NCBI GenBank assembly: GCA_001792895.1
Contig: MARA01000015.1
Location: 558,001-622,000, forward strand
DNA length: 64,000 bases
Reading direction: 5' to 3'
Source of the DNA: Lentinus brumalis
Lineage: Eukaryota > Basidiomycota > Agaricomycetes > Polyporales > Polyporaceae
In this document: positions 12,083 to 23,073 of the stretch, piece by piece
Position numbering within the stretch: position 1 is the stretch's first letter
Layout: each line of letters opens with the position of its first letter
The notes under the pieces: generated by a model
Database searches by the model: none
What the model saw: the letters and a program-made list of their open reading frames with translations, nothing else
What the model was told of the DNA's origin: nothing
Program-made: the position numbers and the translations under genes

Positions 12083-14066
12083 TCAGGGCACGGAGTGGAG
12101 CTGTTCCTTGCGAATGATCTGGGAGAATATCTCGAAGGCAGCTGCAGGTTGGAACGCAGGCTATAATTCTCGCACTCAGCACGGTGTAATCGGAAGGTAA
12201 AAAACACAGACGACTCACGATCTCGTGCCCAGCTTGGAACACTCGTCTAGTGCAGTACGAGTCATCATCTGGACAGCAAATGAGGGTAGAGTTGGACTTA
12301 CGCGAAGGTGAAGTTGTCCACATTCTGGATAGCCGCCACAGCGTCCCCGTGGATGGTCATGTTCGTGAACGGCGTGTTGTGCAGCGTCTCGTTGCCGTAC
12401 CAGTCCATCGCGAGCACCGAGGCATGTCCGCCCAACCAGTTGCAGCTACGCAGCTATTCAGCATCTCGCAACCTAACTGACAGAGTTTGAGTACCCACTT
12501 GATATCCGCATCGCCCGCCCAGATGAGGATCTTCAACCTCGAGTTCGCTAGCGCCGCCAGCTGAGGGAGGAGCGTCCGCGCGTCGTCGCCCGTGCGGCCG
12601 AACTGGTTCCCGACGGCGTTCGAGCACTCCGAGTACCGAGCCTGGGCGCCGATCTTCTGCATCACCGTCGCGTTCCGGAGGAAGTTCACGTAGAACTCGG
12701 GCGGGAAGGGGTTCGGGGACGATGCATTCTGCCGCAAGTCGTCCGAGTCGCGGTCGCCCACCGCCGGGATGAAGAGGTTCTCGACCTGTCAAGGCAACGT
12801 CACGTAAACAGATCAGGTCCGCAAGACTCAGAGGACAATGAGCGCACGTACACAGAAGTCATCTGCCTGTCGGCAGATCTGATTGCTCTCCGCTGTCTCG
12901 CCTGCAGCGTAGCATGCGAGCTCCTGGTCACGGCACCCGCCCGCTTCAAAGAACGTCTTGTTCATGGCGGCGAGCACGTCGTCGCTCTGCAGTTGGCCAT
13001 ACCCAGGAGCGAACGTCGCAAAGTCCAAGTAAGCCTCGTTCTGGATGAGCGGGTCGTACCATCCACTGGACCGACGGTCAACTTCGGGTCAGTGAGCGCG
13101 TCAGGGCATGCTGCGGATCACGTACTTGTTGATCATGAGCGCGCTGACGTCGAGAAGTTCGCCTTGCAGCGTCCGATTGCGGATTCGAGCGTTCTGCTCG
13201 TCGAAGAAAGTGACAAATTCGGGTCCATAGTGGCCGCCGTAGCTCTCTGTGGCGAAGATGAACCTGTGCATGCCGAGAAGCAGTCAGCGCTGATTTGCAC
13301 AGGTCCCTCTATGGCCACTCACTCTCTGCTCTCATACTTGGCGAACTCCTTGCTCTCAAAGAGTAGCTGGAAGGCCGTCCATATCGCAGGCGCCGCCGCA
13401 AACGTGCTGTTCACGTCGACAGTCCCGAACGAGAACCCAGTACCGATGGGCTGGTCTATGTAGATGACTACATGGGGTCGTCGTGAGCGTCAGCGCTCAG
13501 TCGGCCTGTGCAGGACTGCTCGAGACGCACTGTTGCTCAGGTTGTTCCAGCTGAATGGGTTGAGGACCGTTGTCTGACCATCGGGGTTCACCTGACAGGG
13601 TCCATGCTCTGCGAGTGTGAAATCAGCCCCTCATGGGAACGATGAAGCGTTGGCCAGCGATTCCGACCTTGGAACAGCCCAATCATAGACGAACATCCGG
13701 GTCCGCCGTTCAGCCAGAGAGTGAACGGCGCAGTCTCGGGATTGTGTCGGGCCTCAAAGAACCAGAACCACTGTTCTCACTTTCGATAAGCAGCACGCAA
13801 AGTGAAGATCGGAACCTGCTTACCATCGACATGTTCGTGCCAATGTCAATGTACCCAGACAGTTGATTCACGCCTGGTGTGGTCTCGCATACCCCTGAGT
13901 TCCGCACGAAGCGCAGTGCGGTGTCGTTCAGTACATTGGACTTGAATTCCACGTGAGGACTCCCAAGATCGAGAAGTGCTGAAGAGCTCCCAGCGACATC
14001 TGCGCGAGGCAGGGCGGTTCCAAGGACGGTAGGTAGGACGCTCGCCAGGATACCTAAGAGCTTCAT
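12083..14066 (-). CDS. Serine carboxypeptidase, S10 family (copy C)
   Basis: Ten exons, high to low: 13824-14066, 13668-13770, 13531-13608, 13323-13467, 13126-13263, 12852-13065, 12499-12785, 12302-12445, 12219-12246, 12083-12160; 485 residues. I chose the ATG at 14064-14066 because a signal peptide follows ([16 protein letters not shown]); the frame stays open upstream but that part is AT-rich leader. Marks: [28 protein letters not shown] (Ser), AGDADINCNWLGG (Asp), QAGHEIPAFQP (His). Exons 3-10 match copy A in length, apart from one extra codon in the exon at 12852-13065, so A and C arose by duplication. The 103-bp second exon corresponds to two exons (56+47 bp) in copy A, so one intron was lost here or gained there. 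Confidence 0.93.
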
Positions 14067-14120
14067 GGCGGCGAGGAAGACCTGAGTGGAGAGCACACCT
14101 AGACTCCCGTCAGCTCTGCC

Positions 14121-14130
14121 TTTTATATAG
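14121..14130 (-). promoter_or_regulatory. TATA box of carboxypeptidase C
   Basis: The minus strand reads CTATATAAAA about 55 bp before the ATG at 14066. It supports that start over the longer upstream open frame. Confidence 0.6.
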
Positions 14131-14862
14131 AGGCAATACCGGCCAGCACGGAGGAGGGCGGCACGCCTTTCTGCAGGCGATTGCTGTGCGGTTATATACG
14201 CGTTCGCGCATGATCCATATGCATCATAACTGGGACGCGCGATAGCACCACGCTGTGCACCGGCAACATTTCCAGGATCCTTTCTCATGGGTATAAGAAG
14301 GAGCGCTGCTGCATGGCAGATGGTTCTGAAATAGAATATCAAGTCAGGAAGGCAGGTCATGCAGGGGAAGTTTGGAACACACCGATAAGCCATTCCCGCC
14401 ATCATGCCATTAGCACTCGAATGCAGGAGTACTTTCCAGGGGCAGATGGACTATCTTGACCATCATGTAGGCTCCTCAATAGACTGACTGCTCATGCAGA
14501 GACGACAGTGGGGACATGTTGATTGATTCGCCTCCAGTTGGCGATGGCATTGGCAGTCGAAACTTGAGGTCAAAGGTCCATAGGCGCCTTGTCTCCCGTA
14601 GGCAGAAATTGACGGGCCTATTGACGTGCAGAGAGGACGGCCCAACAAGGTCTGCTATCAAACGCGCCCCCGAGACCGTAGGGTAGCGATTCTTCGGAGT
14701 GCGAACTTGCCGGAAGATCCGGCTTGCCATAAAAGTCAGAAAAGCCATGCTAAGTAGTGTCGTCCTAAAAAGGCAGAAACGCCTATTTTGGTAATCTTCG
14801 CAGCTCGCGCGCCGCCACCGCGCGCGACTTCACTTGTACACTAACACGACGAGCAGTCCATC
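14131..14862. other. Intergenic with GC inverted repeat
   Basis: No gene seen. Close to the next start, 14805-14828 carries CGCGCG runs on both sides of a CCGCCAC centre, able to pair, and AAAAGGC/GCCTATTTT at 14768-14789 forms a smaller hairpin. These may be promoter elements of the DUF6589-like gene or the left border of the mobile unit suspected at 14.8-21.3 kb. Confidence 0.4.
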
Positions 14863-17800
14863 ATGGCCCCCACTCCCTCTAAGCCACTGCGACTCCGGCA
14901 TTACTCAAGAAGCTCTCTCGCGCCCAACTGCGCAAGGTTCTCTGCTGTTACACCGAACTCTTCTGGAGCTGGCTCTGCTGCAGACTTCAAGGCGTGCTCC
15001 TCCGCCTCTGCTTCCCAATCTATCATTCACTGGGGTGACCCCTCCTCTTCTCCGGCTGCTATCAGCAAGTTTTCAATCGCATCGACTGCTGGTCCGAGGA
15101 CTCCCACGCCCTCCCGCAACAAGCGGAAACGGAAGCACGATGAGAACGCGCCGCCCGCACCGTATTGTTCTCCTCTACCATCCACACCATCCCCCGCCAC
15201 ACCTTATCATGCGCCATACTGGCAGAACGTTCCTATGATTCCTGTCTTATATACTCCCTCGCTTCCGACACACGATCATCGGGCATACGGCGCCACGGAG
15301 ACCTCCACCACTCGCATTTCTGAGGAGACTCCGCGTCGGGCGAAAAGGAGATATTATCGAGAGGCCGATAAGTTGAGTATGCTTCTTGAATACATGCATG
15401 ATGAGATCAAGTGGACCATCGGGGACGCTATGTATGCACTATTCAAGTACGGCAAAGACGTTCACCGTGATTCTGTTCACGCTGGTGCTGTTTCGTCGTT
15501 TCTGCAAGGGCGCATGGAGCACACACCGAGCGAGATTATTGACTTATGGATGAGGCATCCAGACGGGGTCATTTCTGAGTATGATTCTGAGTACAAGGAC
15601 ATGTATTCTACGCGTCCAAATGCATTTCGGGAGTCTCGTGGTGTACGCGTCGCCCTCACTTCTTTCGCTGTAGAAATTGTCATGAAGAGGGTGGCCGGTG
15701 AAGCAGAACAAGCTACCCTTCCGCAGAGCGGGTTGCACGCATCACGCAAACGGAAACGGGGTGAAGAGGCGGCCACCGTGCAATGGGCGGACATCGGGGC
15801 TGCTACCACACCCCGAGCTGCGCAGGTGATCGCACAGTTCCAACCTGTACTTCGAGCCTTGCTGTTAGCGGTTGCAGAGCGGGGACATTCATCCGAAGAG
15901 AAAGGACATGCCCGGAACCGGCGTCCTGCCGATTTGGTGCGTATGTTTGTTCATTCCGGGACCTTTGAACGCTGACCGCGAACGAATCAGGTTGTGTCGA
16001 ACGTGATCAGCAACCTGGACTTCTCCCGTTCGAACCGCGCGAATCTCGTACCGCTGGCCCGTGGCCTACTCCACTTCGCTCTGTCCACTCCCTACGACGT
16101 CTTCTTGTACCAGTCACGCATCGGCATTATGCCTGCCTACTCAACCATCCTCTCAACACTCGACTCGCTAGCTGATCAAGAGGCTGCAACTGTCCGTGCT
16201 CACGGCGGCAATGCCACGAAGGTTGGGGGCCTAGTTAGCGACAACGTACAGAACTACCTCCAGCAGCGCGACCCCTGTTTAGGCCGCGTCAATACCCTCA
16301 CTGTTGGTATGGCGGCAACGTACGTGGAGTACCCTGATTGTCCCGTGGAAGCTGTAGACTTCGACGACAGGCAGCGGCGTATCAAGGAGAATTCCCGTGG
16401 TACTCTCACGGTTAACAAGCTCTTCGCCCTGATTGATCAGCGCCACGTTGAGACTGTCGGGGTTCTACTGCTGCTCCGGGTACTCGTCAACAACGTCCCC
16501 CAGCTCGCCGAGTACAAAACCGAGGTGTCAGTCCGGTACCGATCGCGCGCGCAGAAGCTGGCCATGCCATCTACAGCGGCGACGAAGGTGCATCCACTTG
16601 GTACAAGTGGCAAGAACGAGACCATCACGACGGATCTCAAAGACGCTATCGTCGACTTCCTCGGGCAGGCTGGCCAGAAGAGAGAGCGGTACAACCGTCA
16701 GCTCATGCTCTTCTGTGGAGACGGGTTGACCTTCGAGAAAGCTGTGCTGCTTAAGCACTACCTTCGTGACCACCCCGATCCATTCGAGAGCCTAGCTCTC
16801 CTCGAGCCGGTCTTGGCACCGTGGCATACGGTCTGGACGGACCTGAGCCGTGTCTTCCAGAGGTATTGGGGCTCTCTCCTGTCGAACGACCCGTCTACGC
16901 TTGGGTTCAGTGCGGCGAAGATTGGACGCCGAGCACCGTCCAATCCAAGCAAGCCCGACTTCAATCAGGCCTTTGAGATCTTGGAGACCGTCTCGGACAG
17001 TCATATCTTGGACTGCTTCCGGTGTGTATCTCCATCGTTGCGTATATGTTTATATGTGCTGACCACGCTCTTATGGTGCAGTGTCTACTACAAACTAGAC
17101 GGCGACTTCTTCAAGCACTTCGAGTCGCTCAAAGAAGGGAGCAAGATACCGTCTTTCGAGGAACTGGAGCAGCATGCCACGGCCGTCTACCGAGCGTTCT
17201 GCACACGTCATTCAGGCGAGCGTGCCTTAGATCCTGTGGGTGATGCACCTGAAGGTAGCGACGAAGATCCGAAAACAAGCCGCTGGAAGCAGACAATCCC
17301 TTTGGGATCTCCATGGCTCTCTCCTGCGACAACGCCTCCCACGCCTCTCTCCAGTGATGTCGCGACCCCGCCTACAGAGCCCGCTCATGTGTCTGGTCCC
17401 GGTGAACGGGACACGCCCTCCGCGTTGTCTCCCTCCTACGAGTCTTCTGCAGGAGCTCGCGAATCCCCCAGTGTCCCTGCTGCTACACATCCTTTGTCGT
17501 CATCATCTCCGCCTCCGCAACAGCGTTCTGAGGTGCCACAACAAGAAGGTGCTTCGTCTACTGGGGAGTCTGTGCTCCCGCCGAGCACTCAAACAAACCA
17601 GGCAAACGCAAAGACCAAGACGTCTGGCCGCAAGGCGTCCAAGAAGACCCCGGCTGATGCTGACGTGTTCCTTGGGGACCGCGTTCTGGCTAATTCTATC
17701 GACTTCCTGGCCGAGGCGATCGTCATCAGAGAGTTCCTATACGCATGCGCCGAGGGTGATCCCGGCAGGGTATACGAGGCCATGAAAGTGAGTTTCTGCC

Positions 17801-18677
17801 ACCAGTAACATGCCGGGTTTTGCGCTGAGTTACTGACAACGTCTTGTAGGTTATGCTTTTCACGTTTGCAGGTTCCGATCACTCCAAGTACACGCACTAT
17901 CTGCTTGAGTTCATCTGCGTCCTGGAGTTCGAGTCGAGCCCTGCACTGCGTGAAGCGATCTTGAAAAGCCTGTTGATCAACCTCTCCGGCGAGCCTGGAC
18001 ACTTCCAACCTGCCGATCTCATACAGGAGTACTTCAATCGCCTCCTGCAGGCTATCGCCGAACGGAAGGGTGTTGAATATGACACGCATTTCATCCGCAA
18101 CGTCGTCTCGCGCAACTTGCACCACCTCGCACGTCTACGAGACGATCTCAAGTCCGGTGTCGGGCTCGCAGAACGCTCCGGTCGCCACAGAGGGGCAAGG
18201 AGAGCCCCGGATATCCGCAAGCTGCTCGAGCACTACAAGGAGCAGGAGCTTCATACTCGCCGCCCCGGACGGACATATGTCTCCACTACAGAGAACCAGC
18301 GCCCCAGCGACTTCCGCCAAGGCCTCGCAAACCTCCGCAGCACCAAACTGTCGAAGTGGGTTGCCGAATCACAGTTTATGCACGGAGATCTCTCGGCAGC
18401 TGATCTATCTGCTGTCCGTGCGGCCCTAGACGACATGGGCGACGAAGACATTGACGGCACCCATGATGACGATACAGAGGGATCCGGGGGAGACGTGCCA
18501 TCGTTGGATGCCGAGCAACCACGCGAGGGACATGTCCCTACCATATCAATACTGGACGGCGAGCTTGTTGTGGATGCCGTCGACATCCATCAAGACGCGC
18601 AGATGATGCTCGACTCCATTGATGAGGCTGAGGATGATATGGATTACGAGGAGGAAGACGTAGACGAAGACATGTAG
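14863..18677 (+). CDS. DUF6589-like large protein
   Basis: Exons 14863-15936, 15991-17021, 17082-17787 and 17850-18677 join in phase to give 1212 residues. The second intron has no in-frame stop, so a retained form would add 20 residues. The order is: a low-complexity Ser/Pro N-terminus with a basic patch (RNKRKRKHDENA), a helical region (YREADKLSMLLEYMHDEIKW), a central region (LHFALSTPYDVFLYQSRIGI, QLMLFCGDGLTFEKA) that I match to the DUF6589 family of agaricomycetes from memory, a Pro/Ser-rich linker around residues 710-840, a second helical block (YLLEFICVLEFESSPALREA), and an acidic tail (EDDMDYEEEDVDEDM). Function is unknown; the family is repetitive in mushroom genomes, which suggests mobile-element origin. 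Its stop lies 105 bp from that of a convergent RecQ-like helicase, the likely partner. Confidence 0.7.
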
Positions 18678-18782
18678 TAGTGTTGTCCAGGTAAGCTCTT
18701 GCGTACTCTAACATACTGTAACGCGCTCACGGTGATACTGTGTCCAGGGGTAATTATATGGCAGTACCCAGGAATAAGGAGA

Positions 18783-21120
18783 TCATTCGATAGTCAGGCG
18801 TGGTCGCGGAGGTATGCGTATGGTTGGTGCATTGCTCCGGATCTCGGGATCCCCTTCAGAGCCAGATGCCATCGTGACTGTCCTGGCCGGAATCACGATG
18901 GTATAGCGCAACGTGCGGGCCGCGTGGGGTTGTATCTCACTCTCGACCTCCACCTCATCATCCCCCTCGGCCTCCACCTCTGATTCCTCTTCTGTGGTGC
19001 TGCCTGTATCCGAGTCCTCGTCTGACGCAGATGGCCTGCCTGTCGTCCCTCTGTCATCCTCATCCCGCCCCTCAGCCAAGTTCCCTCCGGTTACTCCTCG
19101 GACCACTTCAGTCCCGCCGCTGACTTCTATACCTCCGCCTTGCGCCGCATCCTGAGCTTGCCGCGCTGCTGCGCTGGTGCCCACTCGGAGCAGCTCCGCT
19201 TGCTTCCGTGCCGCAGTCGCACGTCGTTTTGCGGCCTGTTCGAGCTTTGCTTTTGTACGCATGACTTCGAAGTCAGTGCGGAGTTGCATAACAATAGGCC
19301 AGAGGGTGCGATACCGCTGTGAGAGGGGTTCATGATTTGGTGCAATCAACGTGAGAGAAGGGATGTCGATGACTTCATAGAAGCGATCCAAGAGCGCAGC
19401 GATAATCTCGTCCGGGAGAATCTCTTCAGCGGGGAGCATGTCCCAATCCTCCGTAGCGTCACGTTGAGACTTGCGGTACTTGTGCAGAAGGTCTCGTGCA
19501 TGATCGCGCATCTTCTTAGTGATTCGTTCAGCAGCTGGTACTTTTGCACGAGGGACCTTGGCCTTGGTGGGAGGTGCAACAATAGGCTCAGGCATGCACC
19601 CACTGCATCGACATGTATGGGGACGGAGTATAGGCGGGATAGCAGTGCATGTTCGGCAAGTGCAGGGAGGGTCCTCGGGGGGATTGTCGTAGAGCTGATC
19701 GAGAGCGTCGACCTTGCATGATGCCCTGACGAGTTTTGCAACACCAATGTCCACGGGGATACTTTGTTTGCCTTTGCCAGTCTTGACCACTGTCTCCGGA
19801 GCTCCCGACTCAGATGCCATGGTCAATGCCTTTGCACATGTGTCCATCGCGGTCTTTGGTAGATAGATGACCACTTTCGAGTTCTTGCCTCGTCCATCGC
19901 GTATTCGGCCAGCTTTCTGTAAGATCCCGTCGGTGTCTGGTGGGAGACGGAAGTCGTATATCACGATGTCTTCCGTGTTTGCGACATCAATTCCAACAGA
20001 GAGTGTATCCGTTGCAACTGTCACCCAGGACCGACGAGTCCCGGTGTGCATGAGCTCCAAAGTCACAGAATTGTACGACTCCCAATTGAGAGCTGTATAC
20101 GTCCGGACACGTTCCTCGAGGTCGCCTGCATCAACTGTACCCAATTCGGATGCCATTGCTTCTGCAAGCGTGCGAAGGTACATAGCAACACGGAACGTGG
20201 TAGCAATGGTCCTACAGAACACAATGACCCTCCTCTTCTCCAAGAGAATCCAATTGAGTTCCGGGAAACGGAACGCGCGCGCACCCGATCGCACAGAACG
20301 AAAGAGGAACTGAAGGTCGTGACGTTGATTGGAGCGGCGGATGAGGTGGTAGTAAGATTCGTGTAGTCCAAGGAACTTGCAGACGGACAGGAAGGGTTCG
20401 CCTGTACGGAGCGTTGCGGTGAGGGCGATTAGGATAGGGGAGTTGTCGAAGCGCATCCGCGCCGTGCCGATGTGTGTGAAACACTTCCGGAACGAGAGAC
20501 CCCATGTAGTCAACAGGTGGACCTCGTCCACCGCAAGTGCGACGATGCGCTTCTGGTACTCTTTATCCCGGAGTACCTTCTCGAAACCCTTCGCGGTGAG
20601 TTGCTCTGGTCCGAGAAGCAGAACATGCACGTCCGAGGCATGGTCCCAAATGTTGCTCCCACCGAGACGCGCAGCCCCGACGGTGTCCTCGTTGACGACG
20701 AGAGTCTTGAGGCCCGCTGGACGGAACTTTGGCTCCTTGGCGGACGTCAGGAGTAACCCTACAAGTATCGCGCAATGCACATACCATGTCTACCTCTAAA
20801 GCCTTCGTCGGACACACCACCACCATGCTCGCATCCTTGCGGAAGTGTCGCGGAGGATTGGCGCAAAGAGAGGAGTCGTCCATAATGGCGTGCATGACGA
20901 GTAGGTACATGTAGAGAAATCCGGTCTTGCCAGAGCCTGTTGGGGTGACCGCAAGCAGATCGCGACCGTCGAGAGCATTGCAAACACCGTCTAGTTGATA
21001 GTCGTGTGGATCAACTCCGAGCCGCTTAGAAATGATTTGTCGGCAGAGAATATGTCCCTCTGGAGAGCAGAATAAATACGGAGGGGAGGGCGCCGAGCTA
21101 GTCACAGCGCATTGTGTCAT
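18783..21120 (-). CDS. RecQ-type ATP-dependent DNA helicase with Cys cluster
   Basis: Two exons, 20785-21120 and 18783-20735, with a 49-bp intron carrying a CTGAC branch site; 762 residues. Superfamily 2 motifs are intact: Walker A TPTGSGKT (about residues 59-66); DEVH (182-185) followed by LLTTWGLSFR, which is the aromatic-rich loop specific to RecQ; ALTATLR (motif III); VIVFCRT (IV); ATDTLSVGIDV (V); LQKAGRIRDGRG (VI, arginine finger). It then has a Cys cluster (CTCRTC, then CRCSGC) that may replace the RecQ zinc site, a basic helix region and an acidic tail. It should unwind DNA 3' to 5'. No HRDC domain is visible. RecQ-like genes of this short type are common in subtelomeric or mobile fungal DNA. 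Convergent with the DUF6589-like gene. Confidence 0.87.
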
Positions 21121-21186
21121 TACGAGTGCATAGGGTAGGAAGTGCAAGCTATTGAGAGGAGAAAGACAGAGACGCGCGCGACGCGT

Positions 21187-21220
21187 CGACGCGTCGAGAT
21201 GTATAGATCTCGACGCGTCG
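21187..21220. repeat. Perfect 14-bp inverted repeat
   Basis: Arms 21187-21200 and 21207-21220 are exact reverse complements (CGACGCGTCGAGAT) around a 6-base loop. The arm itself contains the palindrome CGACGCGTCG, repeated once more just upstream. It lies 67-100 bp before the helicase ATG. Confidence 0.9.
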
Positions 21221-21226
21221 TCGGAG

Positions 21227-21254
21227 ATCAAAATTCTTGCTGACAAATTTTGAT
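21227..21254. repeat. Perfect 9-bp inverted repeat
   Basis: ATCAAAATT (21227-21235) pairs with AATTTTGAT (21246-21254) around a 10-base loop, seven bases after the larger hairpin. Two unrelated perfect hairpins side by side are unlikely by chance. Confidence 0.85.
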
Positions 21255-21977
21255 TCGGGACCCTACGGTTTCGACCGGTCAATACGCTGCAGACTAATAG
21301 GCGCCTAGTCTTCCGTGTCCAGCTGCGCTCGCACGCTCGTTATTCAACTTGACCTACCTCCTCCTACCTCCTACCACCGCCTCCTCCTCCATCCTCTTCC
21401 ATCCCTGGCTGCTGTCTGCAGAAAGATAGAGATCTTTAGCATTTGGTCAGGGTACTGAATGGAATCTGACTATCGGCTGGGCGCAAATTGCTTCTGAGTA
21501 TGTGAGTGTCTTTTCATGACGATGGTCATTTTGCTGAGCGACGCGGCAGGCGTGCTTTGGTTGCGTACATAGTTTGCTGTTGGCCATGCGATGCGATCTC
21601 AAATTTCCTTCACTGCTTACCATCGCTTTGTGTGGATGGTCCAGTGCATCAGCACTCCCACTACTGGTGGACAAGGCAACGATGCTCTCTGGTAAGCATG
21701 TTCGTCTGATTGGCACCCTATGACCTCGTCGCAGCGTCGGCGTACACTTAGCCAGCACCGAGATTGGCTGAAGATGTACAAATGTTCACCCCTCATCCTC
21801 CGCGTCCGCATGAGTCGGACAGAAGACATGTCCGGAGGACTGTGATGACTCAACTCGTATGTCAAAGTCGAGGAATAAGATCAAGTCGTTGCCGGATGCG
21901 ACTCGGTCCTTCCACGATGGTCGGGAGAGGCCCTGGGTGGTGCCGTGGCGGCCTCGGGGATGGCTAGCCGGTCTGCG

Positions 21978-21986
21978 CATATATAG
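21978..21986 (+). promoter_or_regulatory. TATA box of amidohydrolase gene
   Basis: CATATATAG lies about 40 bp before the ATG at 22026, suggesting a very short 5' leader. Confidence 0.55.
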
Positions 21987-22025
21987 GGAGTATCGCGGGT
22001 GAGCGGAGACCACCAGCGGACGATT

Positions 22026-23044
22026 ATGGCGAGCTCACTTCCCCTGAAGATCGACGTCCACCATCACTACCTTCCCGATGCCTATCGACAAGGTTTGTCA
22101 CTGGCTCTTCTACCTCTAATGAACCATCTGACCATGCACGAACAGCACTCTCTGCCGCAGGAGGCGATCCCTCAGGCTGGCCCACACCGCAGTGGTCCCT
22201 GTCTGCCTCTGAGTCCCTGATGGACTCCCTCGGCACCTCGCACGCCATCCTTTCTGTCACCGCTCCTGGTCCCGACATCCTCCAGGGTCCCGACTCCGCC
22301 AAGCTCGCACGCGCCATCAACGAGCACGGCGCCTCCCTCGCGCGATCCAACCCCCGCATCGGCTTCTTCGCCGCCCTGCCCAGCCTCATCGACACCTCCG
22401 CCGCACTCGCAGAGCTGCGCTACGCCCTCGACGAGCTGGGCGCGGACGGCGTCACGCTCTTCACGCGATACGGGCGCGGAAACCAGTACCTCGGCGACCC
22501 CGCTTTCGCGCCCATCTGGGCCGAGCTGGACGCTCGCTCCGCCGTCGTGTTCGTGCACCCGACCTCCGGCGCCAGCGTGCAGCTGGTGAACCCGACGCTG
22601 CCGCTCCCCGTGCTGGACTACCCGCAGGAGACCACGCGCGCAGCTGCGGACCTCATTGTCTCCGGGGTGAAGCGCGCGCATTCGCGCTGCAAGATCGTAC
22701 TGTCGCACGCGGGAGGTACGCTGCCGTACTTGGTGGGGCGGCTTGCCATGTACCCGATCGTCTTCCCCGAGAAGGGCATATCGCACGCGCAGATCGTCGA
22801 GGACGCGAAGAGCTTCTACTTTGATACTGCGCTCTCGACGGAGAAGCACGTACTGGACCTGCTCATCTCGTGGGCGGGCCCTGATCGTATCTTGTTTGGG
22901 AGCGACTTCCCGTATGCCCCGACGGAGGCTATCAAGCACTTTGGGAAGCGTCTGGACGAGCACGAGATGAGCGAGGAGGTTAGAAGGAAGATCTATCGTG
23001 ACAACGCCCTCGCTCTGTTCCCTCGATTCCGGAGTGCATCATAA
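22026..23044 (+). CDS. Amidohydrolase-2 family metal enzyme (ACMSD-like decarboxylase)
   Basis: Exons 22026-22092 and 22146-23044 give 321 residues. The TIM-barrel amidohydrolase marks are present: HxH near the start (IDVHHHYLP, His12 and His14), FVHPTSGA with the third His, LSHAGGTLPY with the fourth, and LFGSDFPYAP with the metal/catalytic Asp. This pattern fits the group containing aminocarboxymuconate-semialdehyde, 6-methylsalicylate and related aromatic-acid decarboxylases, which lose CO2 without a redox change. The substrate cannot be told. It is tail to tail with oxygenase A only 29 bp away, and lies in a block of oxidative enzymes, so a role in breaking down or tailoring an aromatic compound is plausible. 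Likely cytosolic: no signal peptide. Confidence 0.88.
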
Positions 23045-23073
23045 GCTAGTACTCCGCGTCGTAATATACAGTG

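Larger units (their letters stand above)
21121..22025. other. Intergenic, hairpins and pyrimidine tract
   Basis: Upstream region of the helicase (left) and the amidohydrolase (right). It holds two perfect hairpins (21187-21254, listed separately) and a C/T-rich tract at about 21350-21415 made of CCTCCT-type steps. No gene seen. Confidence 0.5.

Noticed and set aside
14067..14405. N-terminal extension of carboxypeptidase C upstream of 14066
   Set aside because: The extension would destroy the signal peptide and cover a good TATA box at 14121-14130.
14863..21254. Subtelomeric location inferred from the RecQ-like helicase
   Set aside because: No TTAGGG-type repeats are in the window and ordinary genes lie on both sides.
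22172..22963. 263-codon open frame on the minus strand
   Set aside because: Antisense shadow of the amidohydrolase gene, same cause.
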